Source: Diprion similis
Lineage: Eukaryota; Arthropoda; Insecta; Hymenoptera; Diprionidae
Reading direction: 5' to 3'
Assembly (NCBI RefSeq): GCF_021155765.1
Contig: NC_060106.1
Span: forward strand, 12,798,031-12,862,030
Length of the DNA stretch: 64,000 nt
Shown here piece by piece: positions 34,649 through 48,931 of this stretch (its first letter is position 1; every line of letters starts with the position of its first letter). Under the pieces are notes generated by a model that saw only the letters and a program-made list of their open reading frames with translations, made no database searches and had not been told where the DNA came from. Position numbers and translations under genes: made by a program.

Positions 34649-36921
34649 ACTTGGCTAACATCCAATTCGCAGCAAAGATGATGTCTGTCTTGAAATAGTT
34701 TATACGAGCAGCGTTTTCAGCCGGGTTCATAGGAAGCAGTTTATTTTTTTGGGTCAATGAGATTTCGAGTTATGCTTCGTAGTACCGTTCAAACTTGAAT
34801 TATGGAAAAATATTCACTAACTAACGATAAGTCGAGTAATGTGAAAAAATCACACGGGCTGAAGTCATTACGAAAAATATACGCTGATTCTATAACAGTG
34901 AATTCGCATCTATCGAATCTCGATGTAATCTTGAAACACCGCTATCATTGTGCAATGAATCGAATCTCTCTTTTTATTTTCAATTTTTTATCTTGTGCTT
35001 AGTTCCGAAAACATTTGTGAAGATACCGGTATAAATATATTTGCTTAAACGAACAACCCGCCAAATAAGTGTACCGACTTATAAATTACGTTTAACTGAA
35101 CGACAGTCTAAATTAAGCACAAACGAAATTCTTTTTCTGTGATTCACGTCAGAGGAAAGTTACTTGTAAGAAAAATTATCTGCAAATTTCTGTCAAACTT
35201 TCTTATGATAATAAAAATATATGAATAAAAGTGAAAACATGTTCTGTCTCATCGAATTCAATCGTGCTTGTTGATTCCCACATTATTTTTAAACTAAATA
35301 GAATATTTCCTACTTCGTATATAAATAAAATTCAGTATGAATAATCCAACAGTTCCAAGAAATGGAAATTTGATGCCAAATTTTTTCTGCGCTTAATAGT
35401 TGTAAAGATTAATAAATAAGACCGCTAATTGCACCATCATTTAGACAGAGTTCATTTAAAGCGGGATTATAGAAATTGTTTGAATGATATTAAAACCATT
35501 GGCTTAAGGCAAATAACATTTTTTCCTGTGAGCTGCAAATTTCGAACGTTTCCTTGGCCTCTATTTACTCCGCGAACAGTTTCGTGGAAACTGCTGGATC
35601 CTTTAAATAAAAGTTGGTTTGCCCTGCTATTTGCGGACTGATCATTTGATCAGCTGCTGATCGCTGTATAGATCTCGGCGTGATACGATTTCTTTTTTTT
35701 TTTTACTATTTATTCTACCACGCCATGTTGACATTGGATTTTTGAATTGCATCTATTTCCACTCGAATGTGCTTTTCTTCAGGCTCGTTCAAACAGCGAG
35801 TAACAAATAAAAAATAAATATTAAAACACTAATAACTTTCCATGTTATTTGGAGAAGCTGTAAAATCTTTTTTTCGCAACTTTACGTGAAACAGACGCCT
35901 GCGACAAGAAATTGAAATTTTTCTACATCGGGTCCCAGGTTTTTTCTACACTGTGTGCATATTGATGTTTGCAAACTTTCAACAAAGCTCAGTTTTTGGA
36001 GACAACAGAATCTCGCACTGAAATATCAATATTTGGTTTCGTCGCATCAGACATGAAATACACGGAGAATTAAAAAAATTATTCATAGCTGCCGTTGCCA
36101 GATTCTAGCAAAGCGAGGTCAGGCTCGCTGTTGTATCATTGAGAGATATTTCTAGACTTTTGTTTCGACAACAGGTTATTTTTTTATAGGAAACAGCTAG
36201 TGTGGTTTAAAATTTTTCAACTGAAAAACAGAGAAGGTATGAAATACGAGAAGCTGGACCACGATCGCCGGTAACTCGAGTAATTTATACTATTTGTGTT
36301 TCAAATGACGACGGTTTGCCTCGTAAAAGTAATCAAGGACATTTTGGGGGCACAGATGAACTCAAACTACGATTCGATCGAGGTTTATAAAACGCAAAAA
36401 CTATTTATAGACGCGAATTATTCGTCAGACTTGGAAGAGAAATAAAAGAGGTGTAAGCTTCAGACTAAGAAAACCTTGAAACAAATAGAAGCTCAGGATT
36501 TTGGAACACTGCTAATTAAAAGTGGCGAAGAAAAACATTCGCAAAACGATTAGACCAATTGGCACTACGTATCCATCGAAGAGGCAATATTTACCTAATC
36601 CCTGAGGTGATAATCATCTAGGTAATCACTCCTACTAACGACGATTCTCCGATAATCTCAGAAAAACGTTGCACCTGATGGTCGTGATAAACGAGTTTGC
36701 GAAATTTCAAGTGCGAATATTTACTCGCAGAAAGTCTACGCCAGTGAAATAAGAGCGATAACAGGTATATGAGTACTGATTTGCACAAGTGCTTATACAG
36801 CAACGGATAAATATAAGAATTATCAGACGAATCTACCTACGGCCGTAGAAATAATTTGCAGTGAAATTCAGCTCGATACTGTTTCCAGGGTCATATTTCT
36901 CGATTTAGAACATTTTTTACG

Positions 36922-36923
<2 letters not shown>

Positions 36924-36956
<33 letters not shown>
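36924..36956. repeat. (TA)n microsatellite
   Basis: Thirty-three bases of alternating TA. Simple repeat, no other meaning inferred. Confidence 0.95.
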
Positions 36957-36959
<3 letters not shown>

Positions 36960-37210
36960 CAACCTGTGCTCTTATCTTGCAAGTAATGTCCATACTACAC
37001 CTGCGATATTTCTTTCAACATTTTGAAGAATAATTATCATTACAGTTTACTTATAGACGATAGGTATCTGTATTGTAGATGTAAACACATATACTTATGA
37101 AATAATCTAAAGAAATTTCAAACATGAGATAACTCATATTAATATTGCATTATACATATAAATCTGTGATTAATTTAATTACATTTCGTATTTCGATGTA
37201 TATTCTTTTT

Positions 37211-37215
<5 letters not shown>

Positions 37216-37244
<29 letters not shown>
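37216..37244. repeat. (TC)n microsatellite
   Basis: Twenty-nine bases of alternating TC following a T-rich lead-in. Confidence 0.95.
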
Positions 37245-37248
<4 letters not shown>

Positions 37249-40200
37249 CGCACCATATTTTTTTATCAATGACAACAGAGACGAAAATAAATAATTCACT
37301 GCTCGGTAGGAAATTTCCTATATATACCGTTGATTCTGAATTTCCGAAAAAAATCAACTCCGCGCAAAGATTAGACGAACTGTTAGCTTTTCCATGGGAA
37401 CTAGAACACGTGCCCTCATAATAATGATTGATTCCAGAGCAGTATCTTATCTACGGTACAAAATGCCGACAAACGAGGTATTACAGGGAGCAGGGAAGGC
37501 TCCATTATTGGACTTCAATCTGTATTTAATCTACCACGTGATCTCCGCAGATGGACAAAAATAATGCAGACACGTGCGGTCAATGTTACTCCGTGATAAT
37601 TAATTATTTCTTAGGTCTTGCGACTTGCGTATGCTCATAAGACGTAGTTAATCTGATTTCTAAAAGTGTCACTAGCAATATAACTCTCTATCCAGGTATT
37701 TGTGCAGTGTAATCAAGTGTAAATTTCAGTAAGTGCAAGTGATTTTTTTTTTTTATTTTTTTTATTTATTTATTTAAAGGCCACCGATTGTACCTGAGAT
37801 TATACAATAGTTAAGAAAATAAAGTACGAAGCTCTCCGCTTCATAAATGTTCGTGTTATGAATTGTTTTCACTTTCACTTATTTTGGTTAAGTTAAGCCT
37901 GTTTTTACTTATTCGAAATTGCCCAAGTGAGTACGCGTTTATTTATTCAAAATTGAAACAAAAAAAAAAGGCAGATTCCGATAGCGCGAAACACATTTTG
38001 CAACGCCAGTGTTAAAATCAATTGCAAAACCTCGTTCTAACGCGTCATTTTGCTGAAATGGCATCTTGCTACTTATCGGATGAACGTTTTCATTTTTGAA
38101 CACGTGTTACTTGATTGACCTGTTTCTCGCGCAAATGCTACAAGAACGTTTTTTACTTCGGCGGGGAGTCGCGTAAGCACGTCGTCAGACGCAAACAAAA
38201 ACTAGTTCCATCGTCATACAAGTTTGAAATGCAGTGATATACTCGTAAGAAAATTATGAAAGAATAATAATCAATGCGCTGATCAAGCATCAACGGAACT
38301 TAACGCCTGCGCAAACCGTTTTCCAAAAGTGATAAACGAGCCTCAAATCCTCAACGGAATCTGAATCCTCGCGATCTATCAATTATCCAATCCTACAAAA
38401 TATGCTACCTGCATCGCATCAGCATTTGCCAAGCCAAAGGATTTCGACATACAGGTTAGATACTAATGTTTAAATAAACTGAGGTACACGCACCTGCGAA
38501 GAACATTGCTAACGGGGTTGAATCCTTGGCCAGACTTTCGTCCTGTAACAAGTATCAAATTTATTCATTGAGAATACTTCGTTATTCATAGTAATTACGA
38601 ATAAGGTCTGATCGCATTGCGAAGTTCATTATACACAGAGCCCAGTCACGTACCATAACTGCGATGTCTCAGCAATTGGTACGTTGATGGATAAAGTTCT
38701 GAAATAGAATCGAATAGAAGCTGATATGAATGAATTGGAAGGTTCGAATTTCGATACAGGAGAGAGGACCGAACGCACCCGCTGATCACCCCGAACTACA
38801 ACTTTCTCGACGGAATTCACGGGTGGTCGTGATACGCAACGCGACGATAAGACAAAAACGTGTTTCTGAGGTGTGTCTGTTCGACGTCCAATGAGTTCGC
38901 GGCGTTTTCAAATCGTCACAACTACAATATAGTATATATATTAATATGTATATATAAATGGTAATAAACTTCCTGCGAGTTATTTTTGCTCGACCTGTAC
39001 ACATGTATAATTAAATAAAAATCACTTCTATCCTCAATAATCGCATTCATTATCCTCGCCTAATCCTGATCTATCCAAGGCTATTTCACGTTTTCCTCTA
39101 TCATCACTTATCGCGGTAAATACAACAATTTTTTTTCACAACAGAATTGATCTAGTTGTATAACTGCAGTGGCTTAATCGGCAACGGTTTGGAAGAATTG
39201 CAAAAAATATTGAAAATTAACAAATTTTCAAGTAGTTTATGATGATGGAAGTAATGTGAAAGCTTACCCGTCTGAAGTCGTATTGACACCGCCGTTTATA
39301 TTTCAACAAAATAATAAACACGGGATGTTTTCAATTGAGAAAGCGCAAAACTTTCAATACGCAATCTCGGTTCGAGTTAAAATTTTGTAAATTGTGACGG
39401 CTCATTCGCGGATAAACCAAGATTCATTTCCTTTGGCAGAGTATTACGCATTCTGAGAACAATGTAAATTGGTAAACGTAAGGAAAAGTAGAATGATTAC
39501 GCATGCCCACAAATAACACCCAGAAGGTCTGCGATTCTGGCTAGCATTTGCGGTAACTTGTTCTTACGTGACAAAAACTTCGGCAAAGACAATACAGCAA
39601 TTGTACGGTGGTTACACGCTATTCTCGTAGAACTTTTAAATCCGTTCAAATTGCCGACAGTTGGGCATACTTGTGTATTAAAATCATGCGGGACGCAAAT
39701 AATTTGCAATTTTCCCAATTGTCATAATTCGATCAACAAATCAGACAGACTCGAGCCATTCTACTTTTCCAAATCAACGACACATCGTAGAATTGGATTT
39801 CTACAAGTTGTTTTTTATCATCGAGCACCACGTCAAATTTTAAGTGTAGCAAAAAAAATTAATGAAATGAATGCACAAAAAAAAAAGGAGAAGATTCGCA
39901 AATGCAGGCCACGGTTATTGCGACAACATATTGCTAGAATGCTGTAGGATGGTTATTGTGTACTACTGTGCAGCGTGACGTCACGCCGATCTACCGATTA
40001 CGAAATGAAATAATTTGTACCATAAACTTGGCTGGGAAAATGTGATAATTTCCATAAGTCAATTGAAACAAGTATTACGCGGAGGTCACGGGGAGGTCGT
40101 CGCATTATCCATCACGCGATTGGTTCGACCAGCGTTTCGTTAACCGGATATGTATATATATATAGATGGAAGAGCGTATAATACGTGGATATGAAAGTGT

Positions 40201-43200
40201 GTTGAATACAAATGAACAAGTAAAATAATTGCCTCAACATTTTGACTTTCAAATAACACGCTGTACTCCGTTAGATATATACGTATGCATTTGTCAAGAC
40301 GACTAACTTATCGCCAAAGGTTATCGAACCGACGACAAATATCTTATACCGTCTGCATTTCAGTGATCTATTTCACTTCCCATCTCATTATGCATCTTGA
40401 TCTAAATTGTGTGCGAAAGTCAGAGAAAATAGCAAGTGAATTGTTCCAAATTTTTTTATCAGCTTTTAAAAGTATTTCGAGATACCGGCTGGTTTATATT
40501 CTCGGAAAACAGCTTCGTGGAAATGGCTTCCCGCCGTCGCTGTAACCGTTTTTTGGAGCTTATTGTTAGACGAGGGTCAGAGAACTTTATATCCACGTGT
40601 ATTAAGTGAGAAGGCAAGTCATCGAGTTCCTAGTACCAGGCCTAATATACATGGTTCGCAGGTCTTTCAGCAGATGTAATTTCATGGGAAAATGAAAGCT
40701 ACAAGTTAATCGTAAGAGCACAAAAAATATCACAAAAAAATCTAATGAAACGTCATAAAATTGATAGTCAATCAGGGATTGCCCAAAACTTAAATTCAAT
40801 ACATGCAGTCGGAGAATTGAATAATCCATAAGCAGATGCGTGGTCGTCATAACGCTGTTATCTAGGCGTAAACAAGGTTGAATTGAAATCAACAATATTT
40901 GAAACGAGCCGCAAATCGATCAGCCTAATCAGAATGACGGTGAAGAAAAATTGGTACGGAGTCCATTTCTCGGCCTCGGTCATGTATTTTTTTCTTTCTA
41001 CGATTGCAGTCTTATCTATTTAACTATAGAAGCTGCCTCGAATTGTTATTTACACTTACAATTGGCAGACCTCTCAGCCTTCAAATATAAAACTCGGCAC
41101 GCATAGGTGTAATGAAGTTTATGTTTACCACGACCTAAAAACGGTTTACTAATCTTATTAAGCGCATGCAGCAACGTAGTCGTTCTGTGTTAGCAGATGT
41201 TTACCCTTCGGATCCTAATACAGTGTGAGAAGTTACTCCAACGAAAGTCAAATATTGCTTTCATTGGCAATTAACAGAAGAAAACAATCGAGAGTCCATT
41301 TTCATTTTTGGACAATAGTTTCAAGGAAAAGGGGGTATGCTTTGCATAAATATTGGTAGGAGGAATCTTTAATACGTAATTTAAAAACTTGTAATATCAC
41401 TCTAAATCTTTGATTGCGCATATCAACGAGAAATGACGGATAAGATATGCCTTTTACATTAGATCTGTACCTTATTCACGAAACGCTAATTGGATCCAAG
41501 GATCATATTTATATTTTGTTGTCATTGTTATGGGGGAAAATTGATCTACAAAAATATACGGCAGAGATTGCCACGTAAGCTCCGAAATCCGAAAAGCTTT
41601 ACCAGAAATTATAATGCAATTTGATAATCATTTCCAGGTTTGTCCCAGATGTTTACAACTCAATTAAGGGATGCGAAAATATTTTATAAACATACCTATA
41701 TGCAAAGTTTTGTTCCGAATGAATGGATCGAAAATTTGCACATCTGTATCAGACACAAAATAGACACGAAAACGATATAATTATATGTTTTTTTTTCTTC
41801 TTTTGCTCAAATAACGTGATGGATACATCGAATGAAATACAAGTGTTATTTGAACCGCGGAAATTTAGGTGTTTTTAAATTTTTGTTGTGAAATAAGTTA
41901 TGCGCAGCAAAATATTCTGCGAATCGTAAGGCTGCAGCTGATATAATAATTATATATACGGCACAAGCAGTCGGTACCGCGATACAGACACGTGTGCTTA
42001 AAAGAGTATACAGGTGAGGCGTCCGGCGTATGATCCGAGGATAAAATACGCAATATCTCATGTATAACCTCAGTTTATTGTAGGTATACACGTCCATCTC
42101 TGCATCTCCATGTGTCTGTTTGACGAAGGAAAATAGAAGAAACCGGTCAAATATAAACATCGGTGAATATAAGCGGATGCTTTCGGAACACGCGATGATA
42201 AAATTCTACAAATATCCACATTTCTTTACAGCTAGTCGAATAAAATGAAGTATCTATTGATTGTCTTAACGGTTTACAACTCTGTTGGTTGTGACGCGAC
42301 AAGAATAAACATCTAATATGTCATGATGTGGCGATGCCCGATGATGTTTGGCAACGCTTTGTGGTACTAATAAAATCTAACTTTATAAAGCTGTGGTAAT
42401 ATGGCACGTGTTAAATTACCGATGTTATGCCTAATTTGTTCCAGTTTCTCATTACGTGATGAACGTAATGATTGAAAATTTACTTGTAATTCGTATAGCT
42501 TCGCGCAGAACGCTCTTATTCAGATTAATTTCACCGCAGTTCATTCAGATTAATTACGGACTATGCATCGAGTGATCATTGGAATGCATTCAAGGTAGTT
42601 CCATGGCTAGCCCAGGCAGAGATGAAATTTTAATGTTGATAAACAAGGTTTTGTGAAAAGCAGTGATTTCGATACAAGGTTAATAGCTTAAGGCTTATAA
42701 TTTTTGACCGCATTATTTATTCTTCGGTCCATAATCTATAAATAACTCATCGTTACCTCCACGACCATTATTCAACTAAATTGAATACTTCAACCCATGG
42801 CCATCGTCGAATTAGTTTCAAATCATAGGAAGTGTGACCTCCTACCACTTGACACTGATCGGTTATAATTCACAGGGGGTTCCTTCTAGGAGGTCAAGGC
42901 GAATCTTTTGTCCTGAGAATTTATTCTATAATTAAATATACAATACGCATTGTAAAAATTTAAAGCAACGTGACCCATTTGAAATTGACCCTCCGATCGA
43001 GCCGCTTTTCAGGGACGAATCGTGGGTCAGGGGCACCGAGAATGAAGATTTTGTATTTCAATGGAGGAGCTTATCTCTAGAAATCCAAAAACTCACTAAA
43101 ATTAAGGACAGGAGTTTCGATATCATTTTTTTTAAATTTCAAACGACTTGAAAACGGTGAGAAATTCAGTAAACTTATTCAATTTCACACGACGATGGCT

Positions 43201-45481
43201 CCTTTATTTATTGATAACTGTTAAGTATTCAATATACCTGATATTTTCTGCTCTCAATATTCGATTCAGCATAGTAATACGGAATTCGTTGATCGAAATG
43301 AACATCAGTGCAGTCTTGAAAACTTAATTATTCAACAATGGTAATGTGTTAAAATTTTTTTGTAATGGTTGGATTGTAGAGAATCACTTTCCGAATAAAA
43401 TTGGAACCTCTTGTAATGAAATTATAAAAATGTGTTTCAACTGCAGTGACTCGGTTTCACCGTCATTACCTATTTTCCCTCTTCACATACAAAGTATGTA
43501 CTTTCTCTCTAACATATGGCTTATATGTAAACTGACCTTAATGAGTATTATTGACCGCATGTGACTGGCAAAGAGAAAATGTGTGTCTTTGAAAAATATT
43601 TACTTGAAACATCTCTCGCTTTGTTGTAGTAAAACAGCCAGTCTAAGGCAAACGAAATAGTCACGTGAGCGATCAGGAAATTAAGTATGCATTAGTAATG
43701 AAAGTTGAGCGGAACACGTGATACCTGCATAGTATAAAATACCTGTTTTGTATCATATAGTCTACTTATCAGACCTTCCCAAAGAAATACAAGTTCTTTT
43801 TCCACCCGCCTTGTGCATCGACGTATAATCAATATGCTATTCCTTTATTACACCTATATTGATCAGGCGTGACAAGAGAATCTCCAGATACTGAGGAAAT
43901 GAGTCTGTACATGTATGAGTTGAAAGCAAGAAAAACGCTACAAAGAATTCTTCAGAGCTGAATAAAGAGGATATAAAATGTCGAGTACACTGACGTCGAA
44001 TATATCGATATCGGAATAAAATAAACATTCTGCTTATTGAACAACTGCAGTTTGAGAAAGCAGAGAAACTATAATAAACTGACTGATAAGCTGTGTACAT
44101 CGAATAAAGTTCAGTCGGATAGATTATACTTTATAATTGTGATGATTAGTACGAAATCTGAATTTCAGTTATTCGTTGAATAGTAAGCAGCAGGGAAATA
44201 GTGAAGGGGACTGCTAAAATAGATGTGCCTAATTATATGCAGCATACAATACGTATCAGCCAGCAGGGTTGCAGTTGATTCTATCGATATAACATTGCCT
44301 TACTATAGAATCAAAGATTTAAGTGTTTTATCATTGAAATCCGGCCGGGATTAAATTCGCAGTTTAAAAATTGCGAAGTTGAAAGTAAAAACCATAGGCT
44401 CAACGTTTAGCTACGATGATCTCGTATTCTTATATTGTTTCAGCTGTTGCCCAGGGCATCAATTATTTAATATTTTTAATTTTAGTGCGCGTAGTGTATG
44501 ATATACGTATGTTTGTTTCGTAATATTAGGTATACGAAAGCGTAAATATATGTAATCATGATAAAATTTCGGAAACTGTCGTGAGAATAATAACCTGTGT
44601 GGATTAAAAAGGAAAATAATATAAAATTTTTTCAAGCTGAAAGCTGACAAAATAACACGTATGTAGAATAAAGTATGCACAGCTGAAGCTAATTTGAGTA
44701 GATTATACATTACCGGTGAATACATAGTTAAAAATAGTGAGTATTGAAAATACGAATAGAAATAGGCAAGTTACATAAGTATACAGATAATTATTGTTAT
44801 ACGAAACGTTAACGACAATGTAGATCTGTGTTAGTATTTAGCCTACACCCAAACAACATATGAAGACAGATTGTAAGTCATCAATATTACAAGCGAAAGA
44901 AAAAGTAAAAGATAAAGCCTGTCCGGGTGATCAAATAATAAATGTGTAATGTGTAATGTGTATAATACACATGAGTCTGCAGATATTGATTAATGGACAA
45001 CCTTTTCCTTTGTCCCGGGATATCAAAAGCGTTATCGGCCAGTATCGTTTTCGCTCGGATGCTGGATCGGGAGTTTAAAATCCTTTTGTCTGTCAAGAAC
45101 AGAAATTCACAGAATTCTGTGAACATTTCGTGCGCGGTTCGTCATTTGTAACGAGGCAAACATTAACGTTATAATATTAACATCTGCAGGGAACTGCTGG
45201 GTAATCCATTAATAGCAATGGCGGACGGGAACAACAAGTCGAATAAAAACTAAACTCGATTTCGACAATCATGATAGGAGTGAGGAGAGAAAGAAAGACG
45301 TTGACTACAAGTAGGTAGAATCGCGTGTGAGAAGGTCAACTTCGCAACGATCGCGCGGCTGCGGCTGACATTTGCGTCACGAGTCTGCTACAAGGAACAC
45401 CTGCGAGTAGCAGTTTCATCGACATTATTCCGGTCTTTGAACCAGGTGGTTTTTTCGTTTGTAATTGAGTGAGTTTTCGGC

Positions 45482-47044
45482 ATGCAGAACATCGACGATG
45501 CTCCGCCCGGCGAGACCACGATTTACAAAAATCTCGAATTCTGGATGTCAGATCTCCCGCCACAGTTGAAAACATTACCCATAAATCATCTGGCCATACC
45601 CGGTACGTTTGGCTTATCAATCATGATATTTCTTCTCCGCACACGTCATTCTTTAATTTTTGTATATCGATCGCAGAGGGTGCTGACCCGGATTTAAACA
45701 TCGATTAGGTTATGTGTTTTGCGCACATATATATATATATTATATAACGATGCACACGTAACACTTGACATAAATTTTTAAATATTTCAAACTTTGTTTA
45801 CCTTTCTCATGACGTAGATGACAGTGCTCGTTGTCAGAGTCCAACTTCTCCCTCTTCGATTCTCCGACAACTTTAAACTTTTACACAGCTTTTGCGATTG
45901 TCACTTTACCTATGTTGCTCGAAGTTGTCACTTGTTAGTTGATTCACATATTTGTTGTATGTATGTACTGTTTTACCGCGTCACTCGAGAGTACGACTTT
46001 CATCTGTTTTGTCACTAAATCGTTGCTCTGTGTTAGACTGATGCAAAGTCAAGGCACGTTGTAACAATGTCTTCGACAAAAAGGAATGCTGTAAATCAGA
46101 AAATATGAATTGCCTGATGTTTATATATGTTTGAATATTAATGAACAGGTTCACATGATACAATGACCTACACAATCTCGCGAAAGGGTGAGATTGGACC
46201 TGATGGACCCAAGTTCTTGAGGCATTTGGGCTGCTTCAAGATGGTAGCGAAGCCAGTCATATTCAATTGGTCGATAACCCAACACGACGACGTCAAAGCC
46301 CAGCTTAACGGAGGAATTCGTTACCTGGACCTGCGAGTGGCAAAAAAAGATGGTCTAAATGAAATATGTTTTTTACACGGATTGTATGGAGCTTCGATTG
46401 AGGAACCACTTGAAGATATCGCTGATTGGCTTACGTCACATCCTGGCGAAGTTGTAATTCTTGATTTCCAGCATTTTTACCAATTTAGCGACTCTCTCCA
46501 CAATGTGTTAATAAATATTATCGAAAGTACATTCAAAGGAAAACTGTGTCCGGTCTTTCCAAGCTTTACTCACATTTCTCTGCAATGGCTTGCCTTAGAA
46601 AAGTACCAAGTATTCGTAATATATAGAAATGTGGCTGTGATGAATCACACTAATTTGTGGTTCAGCAGTTTATGGGTTACTCCATGGCCAAATACGGTCA
46701 ACCCGGTACACCTTATCGAATTTTTGGACAAATCACTAGAATCTAGAAATCCAAGAACTGGTTTTGTTTCTCAATGTTTACTTACACCAGATACATTCTA
46801 TGTTTTAAAGCACGTTTTTGGAAATTTAGAAAGAGATTTAGTCGATGTTTGTCGAACTAATACTTTACCATGGATACGCAATAAGAAACCGGGCAGCGAC
46901 GGATTGAATATAGTGATATCCGATTTTGTGTCGTACAATAATTTTTTATTTTCAAAAACTGTGATTCAGCGTAACGTTGAAATGTTAAAAGTATCCAGCA
47001 AACCAATCTCTGGAAAATACATAGAGGTTCAATCTAAATCGTAG
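45482..47044 (+). CDS. PI-PLC X-domain-containing protein (PLCXD family)
   Basis: Predicted phosphoinositide-type phospholipase of the PLCXD1-3 group, which has only the catalytic X half of the barrel and no PH, C2 or Y domain. Two exons, 45482-45602 and 46149-47044, join in phase 1 across a 546-bp intron (donor GTACGT) to give 338 residues, a normal length for the family. The junction creates LAIPGSHD with the first catalytic His43; IRYLDLR (97-103) and HGLYG with the second catalytic His117 follow. WMSDLP near residue 21 is a typical start of the domain. The gene lies alone, with 10.8 kb of gene-poor DNA upstream. AATAAA at 47257. No signal peptide or membrane segment. Enzyme activity is inferred from the conserved His pair; the exact PLCXD subtype is not clear. 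Confidence 0.9.
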
Positions 47045-48931
47045 ATTCAATTATATTGGTTTGGAGAATTGGCCGCTGTTGATAATAATCCCTGTTGAAC
47101 AAGGATAGTTTAGTTTAATTTAGTAGATTTGCTAAAGAATTTTTAGCATCTTTACTTTTGCACTTCATTAGTCGCTACCGAATACCTTATGCTGAGAAGC
47201 AAAAAATATGTGATACTTCTATCAGGTCAATTTTTTACACCATATTATTGTTGACCAATAAATGATTGGTAAAGTACTGATTTCATGGAATTCTAAATTT
47301 ATACTACTAAAAATATTTGACGTACCCATGGATTCCTTAGGAGCTAGAGTATAAATGGCATCATATGTTAAGGATAAGGACTGTTGTTAATCCAGTAAGG
47401 TGGACGTACCACACGTGAGAAATTACTTTCTACACCCTGCCACAGAGAGGCTGAGAATAAAATTGAGTCTTGATGCAACAAAAAATCATGGTAAAAACAT
47501 TATTCATTGCACGAATTGCAATTGTTATAAATACTGTTAAGTAAATGATATTGCTTGTATCTATATTGAATATCATTCTTTTAGATCGTTACAGAACGAT
47601 CGCGAATATATTACTATAAACAGCAAGAGACCTCAGCATTATGCTTTGCATTATCATATTTGTAGTTAGGAAATTTAATCTTAGTGAATGACAAAACTTT
47701 ATGCAATATTCATCACTCACCCAATAAATACGAAATAAGCTAATTTACCTGTATAAGCATGTGTATACTTCGAAATAAAAATCAATTTACCTCTTATTTC
47801 AAACTGTTCATGAATATTATTCTCCAATAAATTTATAACGGGCATAAATGTTGCATTAGGTGCACATGTATATGAGGTATGTTTTGATTGCAAATAAGAG
47901 ACAAATATTTCTTAAATTAATACCCTTGTCAAAAAGTTAGTCCACATAACATTTCACTTATGATTTGGGAGACCTGTTAAATGTTTGTAGGAAATGATTA
48001 GATTTCCCTAAACGACTTTTCGTATCAATACACTTATTTAGTGTGTGTATATTAATAATTAAATAACCAGAGTCTCCCATTTGTACTTATTATAATAAGT
48101 CCATTCTTTTATTCTGTGAATACATACATAGGTAAGGTATATATATATATATATAGGTATGTATATATATACAAGTATAATTTTTCCGTTTTGTGAAGAA
48201 AGTGCCTTGTTGGAAAATAACATCTAACGTAAGACACGTTACTTCACGAGAGAAATTCATTTAATAATCTCGTAGGGACCATGCTCAGGCAGTGAGATTG
48301 TATACGTTAACTGTGGTTGATGAATGCAATAATCCGAACATCCTTAACGATTGATATTTTGTTTAAAACTGACTCGATTACGATATAATACTTTCTGAAA
48401 AAATTAAGGAATACCGACTGGTGACCAAGCCAAGAAATTATAGCCCACAAATTAATGAATGTTATGTGGATTTACCGACGTAATTGGCGCTTGAAGGTAA
48501 ATTTTCTCACACTCCGAGAACGACCCTAAGAAAGAAACCGTATTGATGAAACAACACGACGCTAATGAAACAAAATGGAGAGCGCTGATTTTTTACGGTG
48601 GAACACATTTATATCAATTTTCCCACATAATTGAATACAAGTAGGGGCAAAATTAATTTCCCACTCAGTCCAATTAATTAACTAACGTAAAATACACAAA
48701 GTACTTGGTTTTTAATGTAAATCTCACTCGTATTGCTTTCATCTTCGGAGATTTGAATAAGTGAAAAATCACAATACTTTCGAGTTGGGTAATTCTTGAA
48801 CGTTTGGGTAAAAATTTTTAGACTAAAAATATTTACTCATCAATATGAAAATACGATAATCATTGAAGATATGAAATAGTTTGTGACTGAAGAAATTTTA
48901 CAATTTTGCGCCCCAACTAATTGAAACCATG
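47045..48931. other. Intergenic region between convergent PLCXD and CCDC47 genes
   Basis: 3' flanks of two convergent genes. The AATAAA of PLCXD is at 47257-47262. A (TA)n-rich patch lies at about 48138-48173. No further gene or repeat recognised. Confidence 0.55.

Larger units (their letters stand above)
34649..45481. other. 10.8-kb intergenic region without recognisable genes
   Basis: AT-rich DNA with scattered short open frames, none longer than about 130 codons and none with a family signature. Seen: a (TA)n run at 36924-36956, a (TC)n run at 37216-37244, T- and AT-rich low complexity at about 37740-37780, and a perfect 10-base inverted pair TGACCTCCTA/TAGGAGGTCA at 42835-42896. It could contain enhancers or non-coding RNA, but nothing supports a specific call. 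Confidence 0.5.

Noticed and set aside
39558-39947. 129-codon plus-strand open frame in the gene-poor region
   Set aside because: No recognisable domain, no splice partners, low-complexity Lys-rich end. Too weak to call a gene.
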